Shown here: positions 1 through 9,013 of the stretch, piece by piece
How positions within the stretch are numbered: the stretch's first letter is position 1
How the letters are laid out: each line of letters opens with the position of its first letter
Assembly (NCBI RefSeq): GCF_037300705.1
Contig: NZ_CP147776.1
Coordinates: 930,001 to 994,000, forward strand
From: Massilia sp. W12
GTDB lineage: Bacteria > Pseudomonadota > Gammaproteobacteria > Burkholderiales > Burkholderiaceae_D
Reading direction: 5' to 3'
Length of the DNA stretch: 64,000 nucleotides
Notes under the pieces: generated by a model
Told to the model about the DNA's origin: nothing
Databases searched by the model: none
The model's input: the letters and a program-made list of their open reading frames with translations, nothing else
Position numbers and translations under genes: made by a program

Positions 1-6
1 ACAGGT

Positions 7-285
7 TTAAAACGGGCCGAAGCGCGCCAATTCATGCGCGCTCATGTGATTGCGCAACGATTGTTTGAGCGGCGGCCAAAAGGTTTTCACGCCATGCCTG
101 AATAAACCCAGGCCCCAGCCCAGCAAAGGCCACAGCGACCAGAATGATTCGGGCGAGAGAAATAAATTGATCCAGCCAAGCAAGGTCATGACCAGTAAAT
201 ACGTCATTGCATGGCCGTAAAACTCCAGACTGGCTGGCCCCGCTGCGACAGCATTGGGCGCAGGCGGGAATGCTGCTGTTTGCAT
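7..285 (-). CDS. 2TM domain-containing small membrane protein
   Basis: This 92-residue protein has two hydrophobic segments. The core reads FYGHAMTYLLVMTLLGWINL, followed by a PESFWSLWPLLGWGLGL stretch and then RHGVKTF. That Y-H...N...P..W..WP..GWG..L..H pattern is typical of the 2TM domain family, whose function is poorly known; in some bacteria the domain sits beside LytTR regulators or histidine kinases. The open frame extends upstream to a TTG at 438 with no ribosome site. The ATG at 285 is preferred because GGAG lies 6 bases upstream of it, and an adjacent ATG at 288 is also possible. The gene is transcribed away from the RNase gene. Function unknown. Confidence 0.7.
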   Translation of the reverse strand: MQTAAFPPAPNAVAAGPASLEFYGHAMTYLLVMTLLGWINLFLSPESFWSLWPLLGWGLGLFRHGVKTFWPPLKQSLRNHMSAHELARFGPF

Positions 286-516
286 CATGTTCTCCATCAT
301 GTTCGGTATGGTTGGGGCGTGCAGCTTGTTTGATGCAGGCATTGTGCGGATTGGGGGCGCTGCTTCCCAGTGCAATGCGATGAAAGCGGTAAAACATGGC
401 GTGGAAAAAGGCTGCAACGGCGCGAAACAGTCGGCCAACAGAGGAGGGCAGCGTCATCAGCGCGTCATATCGGCTGCCTACAGTGTGCACCCGGCTTGCT
501 TTATTTGGCTGATAAA

Positions 517-543
517 TGATTTGTATTTAATGAATACAAATCA
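517..543. promoter_or_regulatory. Perfect inverted repeat upstream of RNase T2 gene
   Basis: The arms TGATTTGTATT (517-527) and AATACAAATCA (533-543) are perfect 11-base inverted repeats around a 5-base centre. The site lies about 55 bases before the RNase T2 start, in the 313-base divergent gap (286-598) shared with the 2TM gene. It is AT-rich in GC-rich surroundings, which fits a dimeric regulator site. No regulator can be named. Confidence 0.45.
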
Positions 544-598
544 ATGATTGCGTCTTGCCGCATTGCGCGGCTTCATCTGACCTTCCTGGAGAATCCTG

Positions 599-1327
599 AT
601 GTCTTACGCAGCACGTCTGGGCGCGGTATTTGCGCTGAGCGCCGTTTTTCATACCGCCACCGCCGCCGAATTTGATTACTACCTGCTGGCCGCTTCCTGG
701 CAACCGGGTTTTTGCAAAACCAAACCGGGCAAACCGGAATGCGCCAATCTGGCTGGAAGCTATGCCGCCAGCAATCTGGTGGTGCATGGCTTATGGCCGA
801 ACAATTATGACGGCGCGCATCCGTTTTATTGCGGCGTGAGCAAAGAGCAAATCGCCCTCGACAAGCCGGCCACCTGGTGCAGCATGGCCAATTACGGCGC
901 GTCTTCCAGCACCTTGTCGAATCTGGCGTATTACATGCCAGGCATCCAATCCTGCCTGGATAAGCATGAGTGGTATAAACACGGCGCCTGCGATGGCCGC
1001 AGCGCGGATGCGTATTGGAATCAAACCACGCAATTGGTGTCGCGCCTGGGCGCGACCGGCTTTAGCAGCTTTTTGCGCAGCAAAATCGGCCTCACTGTCT
1101 CACGCAGCCAATTGCTGAATGCGTTTAACAACAGCTTTGGCCCCAACAGCAGCGCCGCCATGTCTTTGCAATGCGGCAGGGTGAATGGGGTGAGCTATCT
1201 GACTGAAGTGTGGATCAATCTGAATCCCGCCACCATCAACCAATTCCCGGCGGCTGCCGCGCTCTTGACCGACGGCGCAATCAGCGGCACATGTCCAAGC
1301 AGCGGGATTATGATCGCCAGGCCTTAA
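599..1327 (+). CDS. Ribonuclease T2 family protein, secreted (RNase I-like)
   Basis: The protein is an RNA endonuclease of the T2/Rh/S family (242 residues), which cleaves RNA through a 2',3'-cyclic phosphate intermediate. Residues 1-22 form a signal peptide ending in an A-T-A-A type site, so the enzyme should act in the periplasm or outside the cell. Both catalytic blocks are present: CAS1 as LVVHGLWP near residues 59-66 and CAS2 as KHEWYKHGAC near residues 122-131. The catalytic histidines and the glutamate are intact. Several cysteines suggest disulphides. TGGAGA lies just upstream of the start. It stands alone, divergent from the 2TM gene. The likely role is RNA scavenging, as in E. coli RNase I. 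Family assignment is firm; the role is inferred. Confidence 0.93.
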   Translation: MSYAARLGAVFALSAVFHTATAAEFDYYLLAASWQPGFCKTKPGKPECANLAGSYAASNLVVHGLWPNNYDGAHPFYCGVSKEQIALDKPATWCSMANYGASSSTLSNLAYYMPGIQSCLDKHEWYKHGACDGRSADAYWNQTTQLVSRLGATGFSSFLRSKIGLTVSRSQLLNAFNNSFGPNSSAAMSLQCGRVNGVSYLTEVWINLNPATINQFPAAAALLTDGAISGTCPSSGIMIARP

Positions 1328-1417
1328 TGCAAAACAGGGCGGCCTGCCTGCTGACAAAGCAGATTGAAAAGTGGGGATGGGTTGTTGTCAGCGCTGGCGG
1401 CTTGATTGCGCTGTGCT

Positions 1418-2248
1418 TCAGATCCGGGCCGCCTCAACCTGAGCCTGCCAGCCCAATAAGGTTTGCAGCGCCTCTTGCAAGTGTCCCTTGGCGCCACTGG
1501 TGTAGCCGCGCAGCGTGGCGGCGGGCAGCGCGGTTTGCGCATCAAGGCCGTGCTGCTGCAACACCCGTTGCAATTGACGCGCAATCGCAGCTCCGGTGTC
1601 CACCATTTGCATCTGCCAACCGGCGGCATCCATTACCTGTCCCAGCGCCGGGCGTAAAAAGGGATAGTGGGTGCAACCCAGCACCAGGGTGTCAACGCCT
1701 TGCGCCGCCATGGGCGCGAGCCAGGCATGAAGCAGTTGCCGCAAACGCGGGCTGTCGAGTTCGCCCTGTTCCACCAATTCCACCAGACCATGCCCGGCCT
1801 GCAAAAAGAATTCGACCTGATAAAACTGCGCCACCTGCTGTTGCAGCAATTTGAATTTTTCCCCCGCCAGTGTGGCGGCAGTGGCCAGCACGCCGACTTT
1901 TTTGCTGTGCGAGGCGGCGGCGGCCGGTTTTAAACCAGGCTCCACACCGACCACCGGCAGGTGCGGATGGGCTTGCCGGATCGCTTTGATCGCCGCCACG
2001 GTGGCGGTATTGCACGCCACCACCAGGGCTTGCGCCCCTTGCGCCAGCAAAAAATCGACAATCGTCAGGCTGCGCGCGATGATTTCGGCTTCACTTTTCG
2101 GGCCATATGGCGCATATGCTGAATCAGCAAAATACAACAGCGCATGCGCCGGCAATTCCGCGCGGATGTGATGCAGCACCGACAAACCGCCCAGGCCGGA
2201 GTCAAACACGCCGACCGCAGCCGGGCCTTGCTGCATCACTTCAGACAT
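1418..2248 (-). CDS. murI: Glutamate racemase
   Basis: This cytoplasmic enzyme interconverts L- and D-glutamate and supplies D-Glu for peptidoglycan. The 276-residue protein shows the N-terminal FDSGLGGLSVL block, the PYG motif, the first catalytic cysteine in VACNTAT (residue 79) and the second in LGCTHYP (residue 192). The frame is open further upstream, but that extension would lie inside the fumarase gene and has no family resemblance, so the ATG at 2248 is chosen. It begins 4 bases after the fumarase stop on the same strand, so the two genes are probably cotranscribed and translationally coupled. All recognisable active-site residues are present. Confidence 0.95.
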   Translation of the reverse strand: MSEVMQQGPAAVGVFDSGLGGLSVLHHIRAELPAHALLYFADSAYAPYGPKSEAEIIARSLTIVDFLLAQGAQALVVACNTATVAAIKAIRQAHPHLPVVGVEPGLKPAAAASHSKKVGVLATAATLAGEKFKLLQQQVAQFYQVEFFLQAGHGLVELVEQGELDSPRLRQLLHAWLAPMAAQGVDTLVLGCTHYPFLRPALGQVMDAAGWQMQMVDTGAAIARQLQRVLQQHGLDAQTALPAATLRGYTSGAKGHLQEALQTLLGWQAQVEAARI

Positions 2249-2252
2249 GGGT

Positions 2253-3776
2253 TTATGCGCGCTTGATGTCGGCGGCGGCGATTTTGGCCGACCATTCCGC
2301 CGGCCCCGTGTTGTGCACGGACACGCCTTGCGCATCGACTGCCACCGTTACCGGCATATCCACCACGTCAAACTCATAAATCGCTTCCATGCCCAGATCG
2401 GCAAAACCGACCACCTTGGCGCCCTTGATCGCTTTGGAGACCAGATAGGCCGCGCCGCCCACAGCCATCAAATACGCCGATTTGTGCTTTTGAATCGCCT
2501 CAATCGCCACCGGCCCGCGCTCGGCTTTGCCGACCATGGCGATTAAGCCGGTTTGCGCCAGCATCATCTCGGTGAATTTGTCCATGCGTGTGGCGGTGGT
2601 GGGGCCTGCCGGGCCAACCACTTCATCGCGCACCGGATCGACCGGGCCAACGTAATAAATCACGCGGTTGGTGAAGTCCACCGGCAATGGCTCACCCTTG
2701 GCCAGCATGTCGGCGATGCGCTTATGCGCAGCGTCGCGCCCGGTCAGCATTTTGCCGTTCAAGAGCAGGGTTTGTCCGGGTTTCCAGGAAGCCACCATTT
2801 CCGGCGTCAGGCTGTTTAAATCGACCCGCAGCGAACGCTCGGTGTCGGCCTTCCATTCCACTTGCGGCCAATTCGACAGCGAGGGCGGCTCCAGATAAGC
2901 AGGGCCGGAACCATCCAGCACAAAATGGGCGTGGCGGGTGGCGGCGCAATTCGGGATCATGGCCACCGGCTTGCTGGCGGCATGGGTCGGGTACATCGCG
3001 ATTTTCACGTCCAGCACCGTGGTCAGACCGCCCAGGCCTTGCGCGCCGATGCCCAGGGCATTGATTTTTTGATACAGCTCGATACGCAACTCTTCCAGCT
3101 TGTTTTGCGGGCCGCGTTGCAGCAGCTCATACATATCAATGTCTTCCATCAGCGACTCTTTGGCCAGCAGCATAGCTTTTTCCGCCGTGCCGCCGATGCC
3201 GATGCCCAGCATGCCAGGCGGACACCAGCCGGCGCCCATTTGCGGCACCATCTTCAAGACCCAATCCACCAGCGAATCGGAAGGATTGAGCATGGCGAAT
3301 TTGGTCTTGTTTTCCGAACCGCCGCCCTTGGCCGCCACAATCACATCGATGGTGTCGCCAGGCACGAGTTGCACATGGATCACGCCGGGCGTGTTGTCGC
3401 GCGTGTTTTTGCGCTCAAAATGCGGGTCAGCCACCACGGAGGCGCGCAATTTGTTATCAGCAAAATTGTAGGCGCGGCGGATGCCTTCATTCACCGCTTC
3501 TTCCAGCGACATGGTGAAGCCCTCTAAGCGCACACTCATGCCGACTTTCAAAAACACATTCACAATGCCGGTGTCCTGGCAAATCGGACGGCGGCCTTCG
3601 GCGCACATGCGCGAATTGGTCAGGATTTGCGCGATAGCGTCTTTAGCCGCAGGGCTTTGCTCGGCTTCATAGGCGCGCGCCAGGTGGGAAATATAGTCTT
3701 GCGGGTGGTAGTAACTGATGTATTGCAGGCTGGCTGCGACCGATTCGATCAGGTCGTCTTGCTTGATAGCTGTCAT
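2253..3776 (-). CDS. Class I (iron-sulfur) fumarate hydratase
   Basis: The 507-residue protein converts fumarate to L-malate in the TCA cycle. It belongs to the oxygen-sensitive [4Fe-4S] class I fumarases (FumA/FumB type, single polypeptide), not the FumC class. Probable cluster cysteines are in RPICQDTG, GAGWCPPGMLGIGIGG and PNCAATRH. The C-terminal beta-type domain contains GPTTATRMD and YVGPVDPVRDEVVGPAGP. GAGG lies 7 bases before the ATG at 3776; the longer frame to 3833 lacks a better start. It is first in a two-gene operon with murI. Class I fumarases are common in Burkholderiales. No truncation is seen. Confidence 0.95.
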   Translation of the reverse strand: MTAIKQDDLIESVAASLQYISYYHPQDYISHLARAYEAEQSPAAKDAIAQILTNSRMCAEGRRPICQDTGIVNVFLKVGMSVRLEGFTMSLEEAVNEGIRRAYNFADNKLRASVVADPHFERKNTRDNTPGVIHVQLVPGDTIDVIVAAKGGGSENKTKFAMLNPSDSLVDWVLKMVPQMGAGWCPPGMLGIGIGGTAEKAMLLAKESLMEDIDMYELLQRGPQNKLEELRIELYQKINALGIGAQGLGGLTTVLDVKIAMYPTHAASKPVAMIPNCAATRHAHFVLDGSGPAYLEPPSLSNWPQVEWKADTERSLRVDLNSLTPEMVASWKPGQTLLLNGKMLTGRDAAHKRIADMLAKGEPLPVDFTNRVIYYVGPVDPVRDEVVGPAGPTTATRMDKFTEMMLAQTGLIAMVGKAERGPVAIEAIQKHKSAYLMAVGGAAYLVSKAIKGAKVVGFADLGMEAIYEFDVVDMPVTVAVDAQGVSVHNTGPAEWSAKIAAADIKRA

Positions 3777-4133
3777 AGTGTCCTCGGCGATTTGCAGGGC
3801 GGGCTGGGCAGCTTGCTTGGGATATTGCTGCACAGCATCGAAACAGGGCGATATTGTACACCCGCCGCTGTGGCCGCCGCGCGCAGGCCGCGCCGTTCTG
3901 AATTATTTATAATGCCACTTTAATACCAAATAAAAGACCAGTTATAATACCAATGGCGGCGCTTGCGCAATTCGCGCGCTGCCGCCAAAAAAGCGCGGAT
4001 AATAAAGCGCCCAGCAGCCAGGCAAGCGCCATGCCGCCAGTAAGCTCACTGTAAGTCGCATGCGTTTGAATGAAGACTGCCGCAATAAGAAAATCAGGCG
4101 GCCCCGATTTTTGCAATTCTGATGGAGATAAGC
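3777..4133. other. Divergent intergenic region between fumarase and acs
   Basis: This stretch of about 350 bases must carry promoters for both flanking divergent genes. I see AT-rich patches around 3905-3950 and an imperfect GGCGGC...GCCGCC inverted repeat near 3954-3986, but no clear -35/-10 pair. A 41-codon minus-strand frame (3907-4032) would encode a hydrophobic peptide but has no ribosome site, so it is not annotated as a gene. Confidence 0.5.
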
Positions 4134-6134
4134 ATGGCAGAGACAGACAACGCGACGCCCAAGCAAGAGTCGCGCATTTTCCACCCGGCGCCCGGCATGG
4201 TGGCGCAGGCCAGAATTTCCGGCATGGAGGCTTACCACGCACTGTGCCGCGAAGCCGAAGCGGATTACGAAGGATTTTGGGCGCGCCTGGCGCGTGAAAA
4301 TCTGCTGTGGCAGACGCCGTTTTCCACGGTGTTGAATGAAAGCGATGCGCCGTTTTACCGCTGGTTTGAAGATGGCCGCATCAATGTTTCCTATAACTGC
4401 CTCGATCGCCATCTGCAAAACGGGCAGGGCGAGAAAACCGCCTTGATTTTTGAAGCCGACGATGGCGCGGTGAGCCGCGTCAGCTACCGCGAATTGCACG
4501 CCAAGGTTTGCCAGTTTGCCAATGGCTTGAAATCGCTGGGCGTCAAAAAAGGCGACCGCGTGGTGATTTATATGGCGATGTCGATTGAAGGCGTGGCGGC
4601 AATGCACGCCTGCGCCCGCATTGGCGCCACCCATTCCGTGGTGTTTGGCGGCTTTTCCGCCAAATCGCTGCAAGAGCGCATCATCGACGCCGGCGCAGTT
4701 GCGGTCTTGACCTGCGACGAACAAATGCGCGGCGGCAAGGCGCTGCCATTGAAAGCGATTGTGGATGAGGCGCTGGCTTTAGGCGGCTGTGAATCAGTGC
4801 AAAACGTGGTGGTGTATCAGCGCACCGGCGGCAATGTCGCCTTCCGCGCCAAGGCCGATGGCGGCCCCGATCTGTGGCTGCATGACTTGTTGCAGGGACA
4901 GGCCAGCGAATGCGAACCGGAATGGGTGGAAGCGGAACATCCCTTGTTCCTGCTGTACACCTCAGGCTCCACCGGCACGCCGAAAGGGGTGCAGCATTCT
5001 TCCGCCGGCTATTTGCTGTGGGCCATGCTGACCATGCAATGGACCTTTGATATCAAGCCTGACGATGTGTTCTGGTGCACGGCGGATATCGGCTGGATCA
5101 CCGGCCACAGCTATGTCGCCTATGGCCCGCTGGCGATGGGCGCCACTGAAGTTATTTTCGAGGGGGTGCCGACGTATCCGCATGCGGGCCGCTTCTGGCA
5201 AACCATCGATAAACATCAAGTCAGCATTTTCTACACCGCGCCGACTGCCATTCGCGCCTTGATCAAGGCTGCCAATGTTGATCCTGCGGTGCATCCTGAT
5301 CAATACAAACTCGACAGCCTGCGCATTTTGGGGACAGTGGGCGAGCCGATCAACCCGGAAGCCTGGGTCTGGTATTACAAAAATGTGGGACGCGAGCGCT
5401 GCCCGATTGTGGACACCTTCTGGCAAACCGAAACCGGCGGCCATATGATCACGCCGCTGCCGGGCGCCACGCCGATGGTGCCGGGTTCCTGCACCTTGCC
5501 GCTGCCGGGGATTGCCGCTGCGGTGGTGGATGAAACCGGGCAGGATGTGCCAAACGGGCAGGGCGGGATTTTAGTCATCAAGCGCCCCTGGCCTTCGATG
5601 ATCCGCACCATCTGGGGCAATCCGACCCGCTTCGTGAATTCCTACTTCCCGCCGGAATTGGGAGGCCGTTTGTATCTGGCCGGCGATGGCGCGATCCGCA
5701 ATAAAGACACCGGCTATTTCACCATCACGGGACGGATCGACGACGTGTTGAATGTCTCGGGACACCGCATGGGGACGATGGAAATTGAATCGGCCTTAGT
5801 CGCCAACCCGCTGGTGGCGGAAGCGGCGGTGGTGGGCAAACCGGACGAATTGACCGGCGAAGCGATTTGCGCCTTCGTGGTATTAAAGCAAGCCCGTCCC
5901 ACAGGCGAAGAGGCCGCCGCGCTGGCGCTGGAATTACGGAATTGGGTGGCGAAAGAAATCGGCCCCATCGCCAAGCCCAAGGAAATCCGCTTCGGCGACA
6001 ATCTGCCCAAGACCCGCTCCGGCAAAATCATGCGCCGTCTGCTGCGCGCCCTGGCGCGCGGTGAGCAGATTACGCAAGACACCTCCACGCTGGAAAACCC
6101 GGCGATTTTGGAGCAGTTAAAGCAAAGCGCATGA
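4134..6134 (+). CDS. acs: Acetyl-CoA synthetase (AMP-forming)
   Basis: The enzyme activates acetate to acetyl-CoA through acetyl-AMP in the cytoplasm. At 666 residues it has the length normal for Acs. It has the N-terminal Acs domain, the AMP-binding signature [11 protein letters not shown] near residue 274, the [10 protein letters not shown] adenine-binding segment, the [16 protein letters not shown] hinge region and the C-terminal [11 protein letters not shown] motif. The lysine of that last motif is the known acetylation-control site in the family. GGAG precedes the ATG at 4134 by about 7 bases. A possible ATG at 4122 overlaps that ribosome site and is rejected. The gene is monocistronic, with hairpins downstream. 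In this family acetylation by a Pat-type enzyme commonly regulates activity; no regulator is adjacent. Confidence 0.96.
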   Translation: MAETDNATPKQESRIFHPAPGMVAQARISGMEAYHALCREAEADYEGFWARLARENLLWQTPFSTVLNESDAPFYRWFEDGRINVSYNCLDRHLQNGQGEKTALIFEADDGAVSRVSYRELHAKVCQFANGLKSLGVKKGDRVVIYMAMSIEGVAAMHACARIGATHSVVFGGFSAKSLQERIIDAGAVAVLTCDEQMRGGKALPLKAIVDEALALGGCESVQNVVVYQRTGGNVAFRAKADGGPDLWLHDLLQGQASECEPEWVEAEHPLFLLYTSGSTGTPKGVQHSSAGYLLWAMLTMQWTFDIKPDDVFWCTADIGWITGHSYVAYGPLAMGATEVIFEGVPTYPHAGRFWQTIDKHQVSIFYTAPTAIRALIKAANVDPAVHPDQYKLDSLRILGTVGEPINPEAWVWYYKNVGRERCPIVDTFWQTETGGHMITPLPGATPMVPGSCTLPLPGIAAAVVDETGQDVPNGQGGILVIKRPWPSMIRTIWGNPTRFVNSYFPPELGGRLYLAGDGAIRNKDTGYFTITGRIDDVLNVSGHRMGTMEIESALVANPLVAEAAVVGKPDELTGEAICAFVVLKQARPTGEEAAALALELRNWVAKEIGPIAKPKEIRFGDNLPKTRSGKIMRRLLRALARGEQITQDTSTLENPAILEQLKQSA

Positions 6135-6146
6135 CGCCTTGCTGAA

Positions 6147-6201
6147 GGCTGATGCGGAAATCCGCATCAGCCCAAGTTGCCGCAAGCTTGCCTTGCGGCA
6201 A
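6147..6201 (+). terminator. Two hairpins after acs
   Basis: The first hairpin has 12-base arms at 6147-6158 and 6161-6172. The second has arms TTGCCGCAAG (6177-6186) and CTTGCGGCAA (6192-6201), followed by TCTTACT. Neither has a long U tract, so termination strength is uncertain, but they lie just after the acs stop and before the sulfatase gene. Confidence 0.55.
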
Positions 6202-6386
6202 TCTTACTCTCCTGCATCACCCCTCTTGTGTTCAGTGCGCAATAAAGTTTTGCGCGGCGTTGGCAAAATGCCGCACTGCTGCCGATTTTTGCACAGAAAG
6301 ACTGTGCATCATGCTTTACGCTTGCCAAACAGCAGGCTGCAACGAATACTCTGCCTCACCCATTTCAAAACCGAAAGGAGTGTCGC

Positions 6387-7949
6387 ATGAGTGTCACCCG
6401 TCCCAATATCGTGTTGATTATGACTGACCAGGAGCGCTTTCCGCGCCACATGGATCAAGTGGATTTGCGCGCGCATCTGCCTAATCGTCATCGACTCTAT
6501 GATAAAGGCGTGAGTTATCAGAACTTCTACATCAACGCCGCCCCCTGCACCCCCAATCGCTCGGTGATTTTCACCGGCTTATACACGCAGCAGACCTGGA
6601 TGGTGGGCAATGCGGAAATGAAGCAACCGGATATGGACCCGGCCTTTCCCACCTTTGGCACAGCGTTAAAAGAATTGGGCTACGCCACCAACTACTTCGG
6701 TAAATGGCATTTGAGCACTGAGCCGTCCGGCAAACTGGGATTGGATGCCTATGGTTTTGAAAACTTTGCGCTTGGCGAGGAGTTTCACGGCGACGCGAAT
6801 CAAGGTGGGGAGAAAGATCCGATCATCGCCAAGGCTGCCGCCGACTTTCTGCAAGTCAAGCAAAGCCAGCCCTTTTTGGCCGTGATCAGCTTCATTAATC
6901 CGCATGACATCATGTACTTCCCGGACGGCATGATTCCCGCCCAGTCTGAAGGGGTATATGAGGGCATGGACGTGCCGCCCAATTTCGAGACCTTGCAGCA
7001 ATTGCGCCAGCGCAAACCGGATTGCCAGGCCCAGTACAAGCGTCTGTATGAAGCCGTCATGGGGGACATGCCAGACGACATCAACTCAGAAGCGGGACGC
7101 AACGCCTATGTGCACTACATGAATTATTATCTGTGGCTGCAGACCAAGGTGGATGCGCAAATCGGGGTGGTGCTGGATGCCTTGGAAAGTTCGGAAAACC
7201 GGCAAAACACGATTGTGATTTTCACCGCCGACCATGGCGATCAAATCGGCTCACATGGTTTGTCCGGCAAGCAATGCCTGGCCTATGAAGAATCGCTGCA
7301 TGTGCCGTTTTGCGTGCGCGATTACAGCGACCAGGTGATTCCAGCGGATCAAGCGGGCAGTACGCGCAGCCAATTCGGCAGCTCAATTGATATTTTCCCG
7401 ACCGTGCTTAGCATCGCGCTTAATGGCGAGGCCTGGCCGGAAAACTACAAGCATTTGCGCGGGGTGGATTTAAAACCGAATCTGCGCGACGCCAGTCAGC
7501 CGACCAAGAACGAAGTCTTGTTCACCTATGACTTCAATCTGCCCGGCGTGGTGTTTGGCCCTGACCACATCCGCTGCAGCATCACCCAGGATTGGAAGGG
7601 CGCGGTGTACAACCACTGGCAGATGGATAACGCCAATCAGCCACAACCAGACGATCCGGACGCCGCCGTCAGTATTCGCAAGGGCGTGGTGGCAAGAGAG
7701 TTATACAGCCGCAGCGATGATCCGCTGGAAATGAACAATCTGGCCAATAGTTCAACGCATGCGGATCAGATGGCCCAAATCGAAGCGCATCTCGACCAAG
7801 TGCTGGAAACAGAGCTGCGCGCCCCGCTGCCGCAAGAGATGCAAGCCGCATCCGATGCGGCGAAGGCCGGTTATGTGTCGTATCAAGTGTATGGCCCGGC
7901 GCCAATGCCGGAAGAAATCAAAAAATTCCGCAAAGATTATTTGGGCTAA
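6387..7949 (+). CDS. Type I sulfatase (alkaline phosphatase superfamily)
   Basis: This 520-residue hydrolase probably cleaves a sulfate ester. The start RPNIVLIMTDQERFP contains the metal-binding Asp pair region. The motif CTPNR near residue 53 matches C-x-P-x-R, whose cysteine is oxidised to formylglycine. GKWHLST and ADHGDQIGSHG are further sulfatase metal-site segments. There is no signal peptide, so it is probably cytoplasmic. AGGAG lies 7 bases before the ATG. No sulfatase-maturing enzyme (FGE or anSME) is encoded nearby, so one must be supplied elsewhere. The substrate cannot be told from the sequence; choline sulfatase-like and other soluble sulfatases share this layout. A phosphonate monoester hydrolase role is also possible. 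Confidence 0.85.
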   Translation: MSVTRPNIVLIMTDQERFPRHMDQVDLRAHLPNRHRLYDKGVSYQNFYINAAPCTPNRSVIFTGLYTQQTWMVGNAEMKQPDMDPAFPTFGTALKELGYATNYFGKWHLSTEPSGKLGLDAYGFENFALGEEFHGDANQGGEKDPIIAKAAADFLQVKQSQPFLAVISFINPHDIMYFPDGMIPAQSEGVYEGMDVPPNFETLQQLRQRKPDCQAQYKRLYEAVMGDMPDDINSEAGRNAYVHYMNYYLWLQTKVDAQIGVVLDALESSENRQNTIVIFTADHGDQIGSHGLSGKQCLAYEESLHVPFCVRDYSDQVIPADQAGSTRSQFGSSIDIFPTVLSIALNGEAWPENYKHLRGVDLKPNLRDASQPTKNEVLFTYDFNLPGVVFGPDHIRCSITQDWKGAVYNHWQMDNANQPQPDDPDAAVSIRKGVVARELYSRSDDPLEMNNLANSSTHADQMAQIEAHLDQVLETELRAPLPQEMQAASDAAKAGYVSYQVYGPAPMPEEIKKFRKDYLG

Positions 7950-8340
7950 GCGGCGGGGATGGTTGGTGCGGCATGCTCTGGTGTGGGGCGGGGCATGCTG
8001 TGTTTAAGCTGGTGGTGTTGTATTTGCGCGGCTTGCTCCATCAAATCGCTGTTCACTATTTTTTTCTGGTATATTTCAGTTCACGGGTGAGCTGAAGTTT
8101 CTTGCAATTGCGGGCTTGGCTTCACGCTGGGCAAGAGATTTATTCATGCCAGCTTGATGTTGTGTTGAGGCTTTGATCGTGTATTGGTTCACCAAGGCTG
8201 TTGCTGAAATTAGAATTGACCCTGTTGTTTTGTAGCTGGTGCAATTATTGAAAACCGTGGTCCCGTGCTTAATACTTCTGTTTGAAGCCGGAAAACCGAA
8301 GGTGGGCTTGCTGGGGATGTGTTCTAGTTGAATAAAAAAC
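7950..8340. other. Gene-free stretch at the left edge of the AT-rich island
   Basis: I see no convincing gene in these 390 bases. Base composition changes from host-like to AT-rich across the stretch, so the boundary of the imported segment lies within or close to it. Homopyrimidine runs (around 8061-8068) and AT-rich segments could house the promoter of the NYN gene, but no clear consensus pair is visible. Confidence 0.4.
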
Positions 8341-9003
8341 ATGAAAAAAAGACACCTAATAAAAAAATCTGTAATGCTATTCGTTGATTTGAATGCGCAA
8401 ATGCATAATGCAAATGCGAATAAGGAAGGATATAAAGATGTAAGAAAAATAGAAACAGTCATGAAGTATATTGAAGATAGAATTTTCACGCACTTAAAAG
8501 CAAGAGGTGAGGCGGGATGTATTTATCATATTGATGTCAGAATGTATTATGGATGGTTTTCTGGAAAAACAAAAGTTAGTTTAAGGAAGGCATTTGAGGA
8601 AAATAAATTCGAACAAAAAATTTTCTATGATGATGAAAATAGATCATCAATCATTTTCAAGAAAATAGATATTGCTACTTGTTTTGGCGATAAATTGCTG
8701 GTGCCTAATGGAAAGAGCTTGGATAAAAGATTGATCTTCAAAATCGATGCTCATCTTGTTGATACATGTCGAAATGTGGGGGGGGAGTGGCGTGAGAAAA
8801 TGGTTGATTCGGCAATGGTTTGTGATATTTTGACTGTTGCAAGAAATTATGACTATGATTTGATTCGAGTGATGACTGAAGATGATGATATAATTCCTGC
8901 ACTATTTGTTGCGGATAGTCTCGGGGGGGATATACGTGTTTTGAGTACTCGAGAGCATCAAAACAAATATTTAAAGATTGATGATTTAATTTCTCATTTT
9001 TAA
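8341..9003 (+). CDS. NYN-domain (PIN-like) putative ribonuclease
   Basis: The protein (220 residues) shows the layout of NYN/LabA/DUF88 PIN-like nucleases. A first acidic strand reads MLFVDLNAQ (D16). A VDSAMVCDI block (about D156, D162) corresponds to the family K-x-VD-x-x-L-x-x-D segment. An acidic TEDDDIIPAL turn (179-188) precedes the glycine strand GGDIRVLS. These acidic residues would bind the divalent metal of an RNase or DNase site. The long insert at residues 50-148 is not recognised. No clear ribosome site precedes the ATG. The gene is very AT-rich, unlike its neighbours, and ends 10 bases before the NACHT gene, so the two form an operon. The likely role is effector nuclease. Fold assignment is fairly secure; substrate and role are inferred. 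Confidence 0.72.
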   Translation: MKKRHLIKKSVMLFVDLNAQMHNANANKEGYKDVRKIETVMKYIEDRIFTHLKARGEAGCIYHIDVRMYYGWFSGKTKVSLRKAFEENKFEQKIFYDDENRSSIIFKKIDIATCFGDKLLVPNGKSLDKRLIFKIDAHLVDTCRNVGGEWREKMVDSAMVCDILTVARNYDYDLIRVMTEDDDIIPALFVADSLGGDIRVLSTREHQNKYLKIDDLISHF

Positions 9004-9013
9004 TGGAGGAAGC

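Noticed and set aside
32-490. Alternative minus-strand gene overlapping the 2TM protein
   Set aside because: The other frame contains the recognisable 2TM pattern and a good ribosome site; this frame shows no family features.
3907-4032. Small membrane protein gene between fumarase and acs
   Set aside because: Two hydrophobic segments are possible, but there is no ribosome site and the stretch is an intergenic promoter region.
3942-4724. Long minus-strand frame within acs
   Set aside because: It is a shadow of the acs coding frame with histidine/alanine-rich text and no motif.
8341-9003. Toxin-antitoxin pair with the NACHT gene as antitoxin
   Set aside because: The second protein is a large NTPase with switch motifs, unlike an antitoxin; a sensor-effector pair fits better.
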